From NCBI RefSeq assembly GCF_022539665.2, contig NC_081333.1, forward strand, positions 5,516,971 through 5,580,970: a DNA stretch of 64,000 nt, in the 5' to 3' direction. Source of the stretch: Daphnia carinata. Taxonomy: Eukaryota; Arthropoda; Branchiopoda; Diplostraca; Daphniidae. Within the stretch, counting starts at the first letter, position 1. Every line of letters begins with the position of its first letter. The notes under the pieces were generated by a model that saw only the letters and a list, made by a program, of their open reading frames with translations, had not been told where the DNA came from and did no database searches. The translations under genes were made by a program, and so were the position numbers. Shown piece after piece: positions 42,792-53,395 of the stretch.

Positions 42792-43184
42792 AATTATTAA
42801 AAACCTCATAAGAAATGTAACCATGGAGAATCGAACATAGGACTACCCGTGTCACAGGTTAGAGCGCTACCGATATGGTAACACTTGCTTGTTATTCGTT
42901 GCTGATAGTTGTATGAGAAAGTACAACATGAGTGCAACTGGAAAAGTTATTTATGCACTAAAAAGTAAGAAAAATTTAATAAATATTTCTGGTGTGGCCG
43001 TTGTAGTATTTTATTAAATGAACTATATTAGATATAACATATTTAATGGTCCCCTGCAATTTAAATTAAAATAGGATAAAAGATAAATGTTTGGTGAACC
43101 ATTTAAGTTATGAGTTAACACCAGCGGCTTTTTACAAAGGGAAATGGATATAAGCCGACGCTCTTACGCAATATGTTGCCTACC
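42792..43184 (-). repeat. Right terminal inverted repeat of the MULE
   Basis: Reverse complement of the left arm, ending atatgttgcctacc. The minus-strand gene starts about 100 bp inside it, as expected if the arm carries its promoter. Confidence 0.92.
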
Positions 43185-43185
43185 A

Positions 43186-45155
43186 GATTGGCATGGATTG
43201 ACTAATTTCCCTAGATTTCGGTGCATCTTTCAAAAGATCTGGTATGTAAAATTTCAGGTTGTTGTTGTTGCCTGTTGCAGGTGCTGGGACGTGATACATT
43301 TGCTGGTTGAAGATTACATCTCTACTGATCTTGATTTGCTTAGTTTCTGTGTCCCAAAACCTATACGCTTTTTGGTTGATTGAATAGCCAACAAAATAGC
43401 ACATTGTGCTTTTCGAGTCTAATTTTTTTCTTTCTGACTTGGGTATGTGGATGTAGGCGACAGAACCAAAAATGCGTAGATTGGATAGATTCGGTCTGAT
43501 TCCGTACCAATTTTCAAATGCGGTGTTGGGAGATGATTTGGTAGACACACGGTTCAGGGTATAAGCTGCGCAAGCGATGGCCTCGCCCCACAGCTCAAGA
43601 GGTAGGTGCTTAGCATGAATATGACATCTGGAACCCTCCATGATGGTTGTATTTGCTCTTTCGGATCTCCGTTTTCTTCAGGTGTATGAGGGGCTGATGT
43701 TTCTAGTTTGATCCCATTTTCAGATGACGAGTTTTGAAAGAGAATTCCAGTGAATTCGACCCCATTGTCAGATCTTAACGTGTGAATTGATTGTCCTGTT
43801 TCAGTGCGTAAAAAACTGTGGAACTTCTTAAAACATTCCATCGTTTCTGATTTTTGTTTGAGAATAAACACAGTGCGGTAACTGTTGTCGTCAATAAAGA
43901 TCAGGAAGTATCTTGAGCCTCTGCGTGTTTTGACATGCATCGGTCCACACACGTCAGTATGTGTGAGTTGACTATTGATACCATACTTCAATAGACAGAG
44001 GTGGTGGTCCCGCAAACAGGGCAGATTGAAATGGCGGATTTACTGAAATGTGCAGGGGTATAGTTTCCTGCCAATTCTTCTTCCTATCATAAACACGATG
44101 TCATTGCGATTGAACGTTATACTTGATTCAACAAAGTGTACTGTTACACTGACTTCTGTTACAGCCGCGATTGATAGGAGGTTGGTTCCAAGATCCGAGA
44201 CGTAGAGAACCATTTTGGCGGCCGCCACGCGCTTTATTCTATTTACAATAGCAGTGAAATCTATTTCACCATGGCCATGCACTGCCAGCCGCGTACCACC
44301 AATGCCGTTCACAAACCATGAGTTAGGTTTTACTGTTGTTAGATTTTTGAAGAATTTTTGTTGGTCTGACATGTGCTGTGTGGCACCAGAGTCAGCAAAC
44401 CAATCGTCTGAGCGACGGGTGATAAAGGATGTGGCATCACATACGAAACTGTTGTCATCAGGTGGGTGTTGTTGCTCCATCATGGCAGCTGCACGTTTAA
44501 TTCTGTGCTGTGCATCAAACTTGTCACGTTTGCGCTTTCGGCATACTTCAATTGTGTGATGGTCTCGGTTGCAATATGTGCAATGTGAGGACTGCAAATA
44601 GGGGCTGTACCATCTTGATGACCCTCGACCTCTACCTCCTCGACTTCTACTTCCTCTCAGAACATGTGCCGGTGGTCCACATGGAGTTCTATTTGGAAAA
44701 TTGCATGCAAAGAAAGCGGTATCCGTTGAGTCTTGTTCTCCTTTTGTCCATCGCTTAATCATGCTTTCTCCTTTTAAGAGTCGTGATGTAAGAAGAGCCA
44801 AAGTTCTTTCTTCTGCCGGTACACTGTCCCAGTCTGTGATGAAGCTACGATAGCTTGGAGGTAAGGTACATATTATCTTGGTGATGATTTGGATGGCACT
44901 TACAGGTGCATCAACGTCATGTAGCTGCGATGCCCTGGTATCGATTTTATCAGTTATGTGGGACATGATGTCATGCCCTGGCTCGTATTGGTACTCGAAG
45001 AAATTTTGTTGAAGAACATGCTGGTTCTCGACAGCGTTCCGCAGTTGTTGAGCTGAAAGACGCTTTCAGATCTCGTGGGCAGTATGGCAGTTACTCTGTT
45101 GCTGACATTCTATTGTCGCAATTAGATAGTTTCTGGCCATGAAATCTCTTCTCAC
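43186..45155 (-). pseudogene. Copia element, 5' half: gag, protease, integrase
   Basis: Reading leftwards: gag from about 45141 (MARNYLIATIEC) through IITKIICTLPPSYRSF, then a zinc knuckle CTYCNRDHHTIEVC (about 44570) and the protease motif WFADSGATQHMSD (about 44390). The integrase follows, with HTDVCGPM (about 43960), TLRSDNGVEFTG (about 43770) and HTPEENG (about 43690), the D-D-E signature. LPLELWGEAIACAAYTLNR comes last. It stops at 43186 against the MULE, exactly where copia would pass to RT. The order protease-integrase before RT identifies Ty1/copia. The gag N-terminus is removed by an LTR fragment. Confidence 0.9.
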
Positions 45156-45490
45156 TGTAAAGCATCTTCTTTGTGGGAAGAATGACTTTACGTTATTAAG
45201 ACAAATAATAAAAGAATGAACTCGGGAGGCGTTACCACAATGTAGAATATATTTTATTCTAATTGGCCCAATGGATAAACAACAATACACAATTATAGGG
45301 AATAATTGGGAAACGGAAAATAGAAAATGGAGTCATACGAAAATTGGTCTAACTGTCACACGCCGTGGTAACGATGGAATAAAGATGACAGAAGTCGTAA
45401 GGAAAAATAAAGGTAGCAGGACTCGTCGGTCGCACAAGAAGCGATGAGAAAGCACTCACAATAGTTATTCAACAAAGATATAAATTGAAC
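45156..45490 (-). repeat. A-family LTR 3' part between the copia halves
   Basis: On the minus strand it ends cccgagttcattcttttatt, then cgtaaagtcattcttccc and gatgctttaca, matching the end of the A1 LTR (5320-5415) with moderate divergence. Further upstream the match fades (gccgacgag-like word near 45435), and no tgtaacg start was found. Confidence 0.6.
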
Positions 45491-45499
45491 TCACTATAC

Positions 45500-47275
45500 T
45501 TAATGAATTGGACAGCACTGGGATTGGCGGTCAACCACCAACAGCCACTCAGGTATCAGAAGAAGGTACTCACACAGAACTTCTCTCGACAATCGTCAAT
45601 CAAGAACCGCAGATGTTCCAGTCATTCCAGAAGACCTTCCACCTGTCATACAAAGTAAAGAAGCCACAACACCAACAACCAAACATCATCGTCATTCTCC
45701 TTATCCCTTACGAATACGAGAACCCAAAAGACAGTGGGATGAAACACTACAATCTACAACTGAAATAAATGAACCTGAGAACTTTACTGATGCCATAGCT
45801 TCACCTGATTCTCCACTATGGAGGCATGCTATGCAAGATGAATACGACTCCCTTACCCACAACCAAACTTGAACTCTCAAACATCTTCCACCTGGTCATT
45901 ATCCGATAAAATGCCGTTGGGTCTTCAAAATAAAACCAGGAGCTCACGGGGGAACCCCACGCTACAAAGCAAGTTTGGTAGCCAAAGGTTTTTCGTAACG
46001 TTTTGGATTGGACTACGACGAAACTTTTGCTCCCGTAGCCAAACAAGATACTCTAAGAGTGGTGCTGTCCTATGTTGCAGCATACGATCTTGAAATGCAC
46101 CAATTTGACATCACCACTGCATTTCTTTACGGAGAATTGGACGAAGAAATTTATTTGGAACAACTCGAAGGTTTTATTATGACCGGACGAGAAAAACTGT
46201 ATTGCCATCTAAATGTCTCTACGGTCTGAAGCAGGCTTCTCGCGTATGGAACCGACATTTCGACTCTTTCTTAAGAAGGTTTGAACTCACACAAAGCAAG
46301 TCGGATGCTTGCCTATACCTTCGGCGCCAAGAACAACAATTTGTGATAGTGGTCATCTGGGTCGACGACGGCCTAATCTGCAGCAGCAGCACTAACTCTC
46401 TTGAAATAATTCAATATTTAGGTAAACACTTCGTGATGCGATCTCATGATAGGAAGAAGAAAACCCTCTATGCATCACAACCTGACTACACCAAAAAGAT
46501 CTTCAAACGCTTCCAAATGGACAAATGCAACCCAGTCAATCTGCCTGTCATTCCGGGAACTTCACTGAGCAGGCCCAAATACCGTGACATGGCGCTCAAA
46601 GTACCATTTAAAGAGGCCATCGGTTCACTCATCTATTTCCTTGATTTCATCACGACCAGATATAGCATTCGCCGTCAACCAAGCATCACAATTCTGTGAG
46701 CAGCCTCAACCCGACCGCTGGATGGCAGTCACAAGGATTTTTTCCTACCTGCATGGCAATTACTGTTTTGGTCCATACATAACCCCTCTTATTGGTTACA
46801 CAGAATTCTCTCTGATCACGCTGGAAACGCACACATGCGGAAATCAACTTCAGGGTTCATTTTCATACTCAATGGAAGCCCTGTTGCTTGGAGCAGTCGT
46901 CGTCAAAAATGCGTCACCCATTCCACGACGGAAGCTGAATTTGTTGCGGCATGTGAAGCAGCCAAAGAAGGTATATGGCTACGCCGCCTACTGCTAGAAA
47001 TTACTCCGGATTGGAGCGGATAGTTACCTTTGATGTGCGACAACATGTCATCGATTGAATTGATAAGAAATCCCAAATTCCACATCAAGACTAAGCACAT
47101 TGACGTACGATACCATTTCATCCGAGAGCAACAAGACGCGAATGAAATTGAAATCTAATATACCCACATCAGCCAACAATTTGTCGACCCACTCACAAAA
47201 GCTCTTCCAAATCCACGTTTCTCCGATCTACGAGAAAAATTGGAGTAAATGTACCCAGCCCTTAATTAGAAAAAA
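45500..47275 (+). pseudogene. Copia element, 3' half: reverse transcriptase and RNase H
   Basis: Plus-strand pieces in changing frames give the pre-RT linker (about 45690-45760), then SPLWRHAMQDEY (about 45810-45845) and CRWVFKIKPG. Next come FAPVAKQDTLRVVLS and FDITTAFLYGELDEEI, then CLYGLKQASRVWNR. IWVDDGLICS (about 46350-46382) holds the catalytic Asp pair. RNase H appears at 46835-47260: KSTSGFIFILNGSPVAWSS, STTEAEFVAACEAAKE, CDNMSS and TKHIDVRYHFIRE. It resumes about where the minus-strand half stops, so the two may be halves of one element. Multiple frameshifts. Confidence 0.88.
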
Positions 47276-47383
47276 AAATTCTTTGGTCCTTGAAGAAACT
47301 GTTGCGAAATTACCACAGCAGACACTCTGTATATAGAAATTCTGTATTTTTTGTTTGTCATCACTTACATGTTTGAAGGGGAG

Positions 47384-47634
47384 TGTTAGAAATGGACAAC
47401 CATGTTTCGTGTTGCTCAATAGATGTCAACACAAGTCCTTCTTCTATTGCTTTCATCCAACTGAGTTGCTGTTTAGCTCTTCCTTCTCTCTCTTGCTTTT
47501 CTACGACGAAGATGTCAAGTTCTTGACTCTGTTCTTTCAACTACTTATTTTTCCATTACAATCTAGTGTGATGAACGTGTATTGTATTCTATTCAAGTGA
47601 ATTCACTCAGGTAATACCTATTCTTATCATTACA
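47384..47634 (+). repeat. 3' LTR of the copia element
   Basis: Starts tgttagaaatgg right after a purine tract (gaaggggag) and ends tcttatcattaca, about 251 bp. No second copy is in the window. The tgttag start and purine tract are typical of copia elements. Confidence 0.7.
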
Positions 47635-47710
47635 CAAAATCACTGTGTTGAGTTAGCCAATACAATATACCTGCAAAGCAGAAGCCTCATGTTGTTTCCA
47701 TTTTTCTATA

Positions 47711-48847
47711 TGTAACAGTCTAAACTCCGTTAGTTGAGTTCCCGTGGGTTCCCTAGCGGTTTTCACAGTGTTGCTCCAAGCTTCAGTAAAGTTCTTGTTT
47801 ATTCTTTATTTCTTTTAGAGAAGAAGATCGTGTGACTTGTTGTCATCACTTGTTGTATTCTTTCGTTGCGAAATAAAAAAAAAGTGAATGTGACAAGTGG
47901 TGGAGATGCAGCCCTTATCCGTGAGTAACAACCTTTTTTTAATCGTAATTTGCTACTCGTGAGTAGCGACGTTTTTTAAGTGGAAATTGCCAATTCGTAG
48001 TTCTTTACCCGTGAGTAACGAATTTTTTTGTGGTTAAGTGGCAATTGGTTAGACGTAGCCCGTTACCTGTGAGAGACGAATTTTGTGTGCTGCATTTGGC
48101 CGATGCAGAAAAAGAAAAATCCACGAGATACCAGCCAACGATTACATCCGTTTCGAGAGCTGTCAAGCGTTCCAGGAGGTACTTCGCCTCACCAACACCC
48201 ATTGTTGTGCAAGGAAATTTCCGTTGCAGTCGAAAATTTTGAAGGTCCTGTCTCAAGAGGTCGTTTTGAAGAGGAAGCTGGCAGTCAACAAGAAATGCAA
48301 GTATCGTTTGAAGAAGTAATAGCAACCGGAAAGAGTGAAAACGAGGGAGTAAACACAGCTTACAGACAAAGAAGACGCAAGCTGATGTTTTAGTTTCATG
48401 GAACTTCGTAGATCAAAGAAGATTAGTTCAGTCGGGTCGCCTGTCTTAAAGAAGGGGGACTCGTCGTGGGTGGGAAATAGAAGAATGATTATCTCTTCAC
48501 AGAGATGACTCACCCGCTCCTTGGCCTACGCTGCAACTGGGGGAAAGAACTCACCAGAAGAAATGCTACCCTACAAGAGATGAAGAGATACGGAGTCCGG
48601 GAAGGGTGTGATTCGCGCACCAGTATGAAACACTGCTGCGAAACTCCACTTGAGGAGTCTCTATGGGGCTGTCTAGACTCCGTTAGTTGAGTTCCCGCGG
48701 GTTCCCTACCGGTTTTCACAGTGTTGCTCCAAGCTTCGGTAAGTTCTTGTTTATTTTTTGTTTGGTTTAGAGAAGAAGATCGTGTGAGTTGTTATCATCA
48801 CTTCTTGTATTCTTTCGTTCCGAGTTAAATACAAAAGTGCATGTGTT
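47711..48847 (+). mobile_element. Miniature LTR element (TRIM-like), about 1.1 kb
   Basis: Direct repeats 47711-47895 and 48670-48847 share ctccgttagttgagttccc, cacagtgttgctccaagctt and gagaagaagatcgtgtga. They behave as LTRs: tgt starts, then tggtggagatgcag as a candidate primer site at 47898 and a purine tract aagaaggggga before the last 220 bp. The interior starts with four degenerate repeats of cgtgagtaacga (47921, 47959, 48011, 48069). There is no protease or RT. Confidence 0.7.
48085..48393 (+). CDS. Small ORF in the TRIM-like element, unrecognised
   Basis: A 102-codon ORF whose C-terminal half is compositionally protein-like (GRFEEEAGSQQEMQVSFEEV, then RQRRRKL). It may be a gag remnant or nothing. 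Overlapping ORFs in two other frames are shorter. No motif recognised. Confidence 0.25.
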   Translation: MCCIWPMQKKKNPRDTSQRLHPFRELSSVPGGTSPHQHPLLCKEISVAVENFEGPVSRGRFEEEAGSQQEMQVSFEEVIATGKSENEGVNTAYRQRRRKLMF

Positions 48848-48849
48848 AA

Positions 48850-49190
48850 TATCTGTACTTTTACGTACAAAGAGGATTAAAAGTTTGCGTATTTAATGTG
48901 GATACACGGTGATACATTGAGATTCTTTAATTGCATGTAAAAGCAGGATCAAATATCCGTATATTTCATGTAAAGATACTGTCATATAATGAGTTACATG
49001 ATTGTCCATTTAATATTCATGCTTTTACTTATAAAAAGGAACAAACATCCGTGTTTTCAATGTGAACTAGCTGTAAAAAAATGAAATATATAAATTTCCA
49101 GGCAATATTTATACTTGTACGTGTAAACAAGTTCAAATAAACGCTTATTCAATCTGAAAACATTTTGTTACAATGAGTTTTAGCAATGTA
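48850..49190. repeat. Diverged units of the 70-bp satellite
   Basis: Words such as gatcaaatatccgtatatt, atttaatgtggatacacggtgata and aatgagttacatgattgtcc correspond in order to the unit in 17461-18531. About four to five degenerate units. Confidence 0.65.
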
Positions 49191-50996
49191 CATCCGATTT
49201 CTACACTTGTATGTATAAATAAGGCAATATACAGAAACTCGATAGGAGACGTGAAGAAAAACGAAGTTGAGCTGTGTTCAGCTGGCCCACGAGTTCGTGA
49301 CTGGGCTCAATCGAAGCTCCGGCCTTTGTTCCCAACTCCCGACTCCTCCTGTGGCGTTGCCGGACCCAAATTTGAACAAGCAGTTGTGGCGTGGTCCAGC
49401 TTGCCAACATCACCGGACCTTTGCTTTGCAATGCTAAGCACACCTTCCCGTATCCGTACGGACTCAGTGAAAGAACAATACATGAGCTGGTCAATAACGT
49501 TCAGCTCCGTTTTTCCAAATAGTCGCCAGGGAAGGACTGGGGGTCAAGCTCCACGAGGCGTAGTTGGATGAATGATGACGCCGATATCTTTTTCCTCGTG
49601 GTATGAACGTTCATCAAACCAATACCTCATTTATCCAGCATCGCGGGAACTGGTGTGCGATTGTTTGCGTGATGCGCCACGAATAGATGGGGATTAAATC
49701 ACCCTTGGTGAAGAAATCGGATGTAAGAATCGCAACTCGAACGTTAATTGTACGACTGAAGATACTCACCTGAATTAGTCCGCAGTCCATCCCCGTGTGA
49801 TTAAACACAGGGTACCCAACCGTTAAACGAGTGACGAGAAGAGCAGTCGTGATTCATATTATCTCCTTTGTCCTTCACTTCCCGCAGGAATATTTTTATT
49901 GAGGAACTCGTACTGCCGATGTGCCTCGAGATGTAGTTCTCTGGCGGAAAGGTGACCACGATCGCGATTCAACGTGAAAAGGGTGAGCTCTGCCATCAGC
50001 CCATAACGGAGAAAAACAATAGGGTAACGAATATTAGTTAAAGGGGATGTCTTCTCGATTCGCCCATCGAGACCTTGAAATAACGGCCGGTTTGTGTTAC
50101 GAACCGAAGCGATGTGGAAGTTTAACTACAGTTGGAATGTGTGGTCACAAACCCTGAGTTGCCATGGAACTAGATTAAACTACCCAAAGCTTGGGCTATT
50201 AGATGCCGCGTATGTCAGCCACTCGTATGCGATAGATCCCAGTGGTTCAATCGGTGGTTGTGCTGATGGTGTAGCTAGAGAGCTGACCGAACGAAATTCG
50301 GTTCTTGTTGTTCGGTGCATCTTTACAAGAGAACTCGATGTAGCGGTAATCAATGTTCCAGATGAAAGTGTACCAGTCGTCGTCACGCTTCCAAGGCTCA
50401 TGAAAATCTCTGGCATGGATGTTGGGCGTGGTAAGCAGCTAAAGGTAGTGAAAATTTTACTGGCGAGGTTGCCTAGCCTTTACATACGGATGGAGTGGGT
50501 GGTGTTGTCACCGTCGGCTGGGCAAAGAGTATCGTTGGTGAAGGGATCCACGACGTAGATTCTACTAACGGCGTAATCATCGCAGAAGCTTTATTGGTAG
50601 CACAGGTCGCAGCAATAACCGCTAGCGTAACGGCTGGAGTCGCCGAATGTGACGACGCGCCTAATATAAATGTAATTCTCGATTCGGATGAACGTCGTGT
50701 CGGTCCAGTCTGATCGTCAACAGTTGTCACCGCAGGATAGCACCGTTTAATCTCTGTCGGCCCGTTTCGTCGCCCAGCTCTCTTTGCTCTCTCCACGCAG
50801 CGTTTTTAGCCGTCGACATCTTTTATTCTCGCGTCTACTTCCTCCCTACGTTTTGGTCAACCATAAATTCAGCCTCGAGATTTTAAGCTTGTCGGGAGGA
50901 TATGGTGGAATGTTGAGACGATGCTCTCGAAGCAACCGAAGATCGATAGATGATCATAAATGACTGCTTGGATCCACTGTTTCCTTTTCTCTAGAT
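49191..50996. other. Region without a recognised gene
   Basis: Base composition is richer in GC than its surroundings, and long overlapping ORFs exist on both strands (for example 50094-50558 plus, 154 codons; 50473-50796 minus, 107 codons). None shows a motif I recognise. A donor-like CAG/GTGAGT on minus near 49772 hints at an unidentified spliced host gene or old transposon. Confidence 0.4.
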
Positions 50997-51744
50997 AAGG
51001 GTTGGAAGCGATAATTGGATGAAGTATCGGTATCGCGGTACTGATACTTCAATTTTCGAAAAAAATATCGCGATACTAATTTCAATTATCGCAAGCGTTA
51101 CCGATACCGATACTTTTACTTTCTAAACGCCATCTAGGAGTAAAATCTATTGCTAAAAAAATGTTTCGATAAATGGCGTTAATTAAAATTTCAGATATCA
51201 CCGTTTTATTGGGACTTGATCACTGTTTTATCAGTTGATTAACAATAAAAGTACAGTAAAAGTATATTCTTGCATTTCCTTTATTGTTTTTTTCTCTTTT
51301 AAAGTGTTTTACAAAATTTGTACGGAAAGACGATTCTTCGTTGGGCGGAAAATGCTTCCTCCGACACTGACAAGCCTTTCGACTTAGGTTGACGAAGGCA
51401 GTGGTGCGATGTATTTAATAAATATCGATTTTAATGAAGAGTATTTCGTCAAACTCGAAATACTATTTAATGGATCTCCAAAGAAATACGACGTAACGAC
51501 ACGAAATAACGCACAGAAAAAGACGCACTGTGAGGACTAAAACGGTCTATTGTTATGCTAAAGCCATCTGTTGACAGAAATTGTAGTAATATTTTTAGCT
51601 CCTCAATGGCACCATGTGTTAAAAGCATCGGGATCGCAAGCTTCAATTTATGCTTCCGATACCGATATCGATACTTAAGAAATATCACGGTGACGGTACC
51701 CGTAGTATCGCGATACTTTTTGTTATCGCGATAGCCCAACACTG
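50997..51744 (-). mobile_element. hAT element relic with 8-bp duplication
   Basis: Ends aagggttgg and cccaacactg (imperfect inverted repeats), flanked by ctctagat (50989-50996) and ctttagat (51745-51752). Subterminal arrays of tatcgcgata/ggtatcgcggta words mark both ends (51008-51110, 51640-51735). Internally it keeps the end of a hAT transposase on minus. Confidence 0.75.
51318..51413 (-). pseudogene. hAT transposase C-terminal (dimerisation) fragment
   Basis: Minus-strand reading YIAPLPSS, stop, VERLVSVGGSIF and PTKNRLS. It matches the conserved C-terminal block of hAT transposases (ERxFSxGG, then RxxL). Only about 30 residues survive, with one stop. It identifies the surrounding 748-bp element as hAT. 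Confidence 0.7.
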
Positions 51745-52117
51745 CTTTAGATCGTCTCCCGTGCAGTTGGGAGTGATTCCATGGTAGTAGGTTAACGAGC
51801 GCAATTCGCGAAGGACCGCCCATTGGGATCACTACCTACGCCGACTCTTATCGATTGCAAGATGCCTACTTTAGTATGGGTCATTTTTCAGGTGGTCTGT
51901 ATCCTCTTAAGACGAGCAGGATCAAAATTCACTTTCAGATCAGACAGCACTTCCTCCTCTTCATCGTTGGAAGAAAATGTGGTTGGTATAATGGCCTGAG
52001 CAATGATGCTGTTTACTTTATGCGAACGACCGGGATCTAAACAAATGGTATTGAATGAAGGTCGGAGTTAAGTGGACCTGCTACAATAGCGATGACAGAC
52101 AGAATAACAGAGACGGC

Positions 52118-52377
52118 TTACTTTAGGCGACGACTAACGATCTGGCCTTGAGAGCCCGGACGGAAGAGTTCGATCAGACCGATGTAGTGCGTTTTGTTTG
52201 CCTTAATTTCCCGCACCTGAACCAATATCGAGTGGGGCGACGGTGGCACCAGCTCTGTTTGAAGCGCTTTATCCTCTGAAAACGGTCCAACCTCATTGAT
52301 AACTTCGCAATCGAAGAGGTTAGGGATAAAATTGTCCTTTTCAGGTTCCACTTTAGCCGATAGGGTAGATGGATCAG
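52118..52377 (-). CDS. Possible exon of an unidentified gene
   Basis: The minus frame is open from about 52377 and reads acidic then mixed sequence (VEPEKDNFIPNLFDCEVINE, LVPPSPHSILVQVREI, YIGLIELFRPGSQ). It ends CTAAAG TAAGCC, where a GTAAGC donor overlaps the stop. The composition looks like real protein. I recognise no family, and a single open frame is thin evidence. Confidence 0.3.
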
Positions 52378-52439
52378 CAACTGCTGAACGGGGTCATGGA
52401 CCATGCAAATCGAAAGGAGGGCCTCCTAGGATTTTATGG

Positions 52440-53395
52440 TGGTACAAGATCCGGTAAACGTGGTCTTACGTGTCGTTAATCAACGGCCTCTGTTATGGCG
52501 GTAACGGTGAGGGCAGCATAACAGCGTCGGCTGCCGCAACAGTAGCAGCAGCGGCAGGAGCCGCGGAGTTCCTTTGCTAGGGGATCCCTCACCGCTTGGT
52601 GGGTCTGGATGCGTTCGTTCGTTAAGCGTGTTCGGAGAAGTTTGGCTGACGGGCCGGTAAGGCTGGAGAGATTGGATAGTTTGTGACTGAAAGTCAGCTG
52701 GCAGGGCAGAAAGGTTGGAAATGGAGAGAAAAGGGAGTAGCTATGAAATCGGGTTGCCCCCCGAACACGTGTTCAAAGGGGCGGAGCAAGAAGACATACG
52801 GCCGTGAATGCAGTTGAGTTCGAGAAGCCGAGAAGAAACTATTCTGCCCTCGTTTTGTAATTCAGAGTTCAACAAATCGTCTCGTGTCTGAAAACCACTC
52901 CATCGTAATCGTAGTAATTATTCCTCCGAGAAATTCTTTGCAGCTTCAGTAACAGGAAAGGCCCTAAAAACTGGTATTTTGGGACAAACTAGACAGCTGG
53001 GGATGGAAGGTCCAGCTGGTGGGCACGATAAATGGGTCTGTGAGCGCGCAATAATGTTTAAAAAAAAGAACAACATTTATACTATGATCCAATACGTGAG
53101 TTTACATATCTAGGCAGTTCTTATGTATGTATGTATTTTATTAAGTTCACAACAACAGCAGCAGCAAAATGCAACAGGCACTAATTTTTTTTGCTCCGAC
53201 GATTACAAACGTACATTAAGAATAACTTCTTTGCCTGAATAATCTACGACATACGAATTTTGTATGTTTCGATTAAGTAAAATTTAAAAAAAAATGGGTT
53301 TTCCCGTAAGTTTTTCTCAGCTGTCCGGAAACTTTGTGTTGGTACTGTACATCCAAATTTTTAGTTGCATTTATTTTTTCCCACCACTAATTCAG
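52440..53395. other. No gene; Tc1/mariner-type terminus near 53345
   Basis: Contains a GC-rich patch (52500-52580) with cagcag runs and, at 53290-53350, a terminus ctcagctgtccggaaactttg...ggtactgta related to the ends of the repeats at 17460 and 56117. The opposite end was not found. Confidence 0.45.

Larger units (their letters stand above)
37013..43184. mobile_element. Mutator-like element (MULE), about 6.2 kb, two convergent genes
   Basis: Long terminal inverted repeats (37013-37407 and 42792-43184) bracket a multi-exon FLYWCH/MULE transposase gene on plus and a small three-exon gene on minus, converging near 41.5-41.8 kb. Both transcripts have AATAAA downstream. Similarity of the ends may extend some 10 bp further out (atgccaatc). 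A clean 9-bp target duplication was not found. The right end abuts copia sequence, the left does not. Confidence 0.88.

Noticed and set aside
50094-50558. 154-codon ORF on plus with overlapping ORFs on minus
   Set aside because: No motif, signal or splice context was recognised, and several frames are open on both strands because of base composition. Mentioned as region only.
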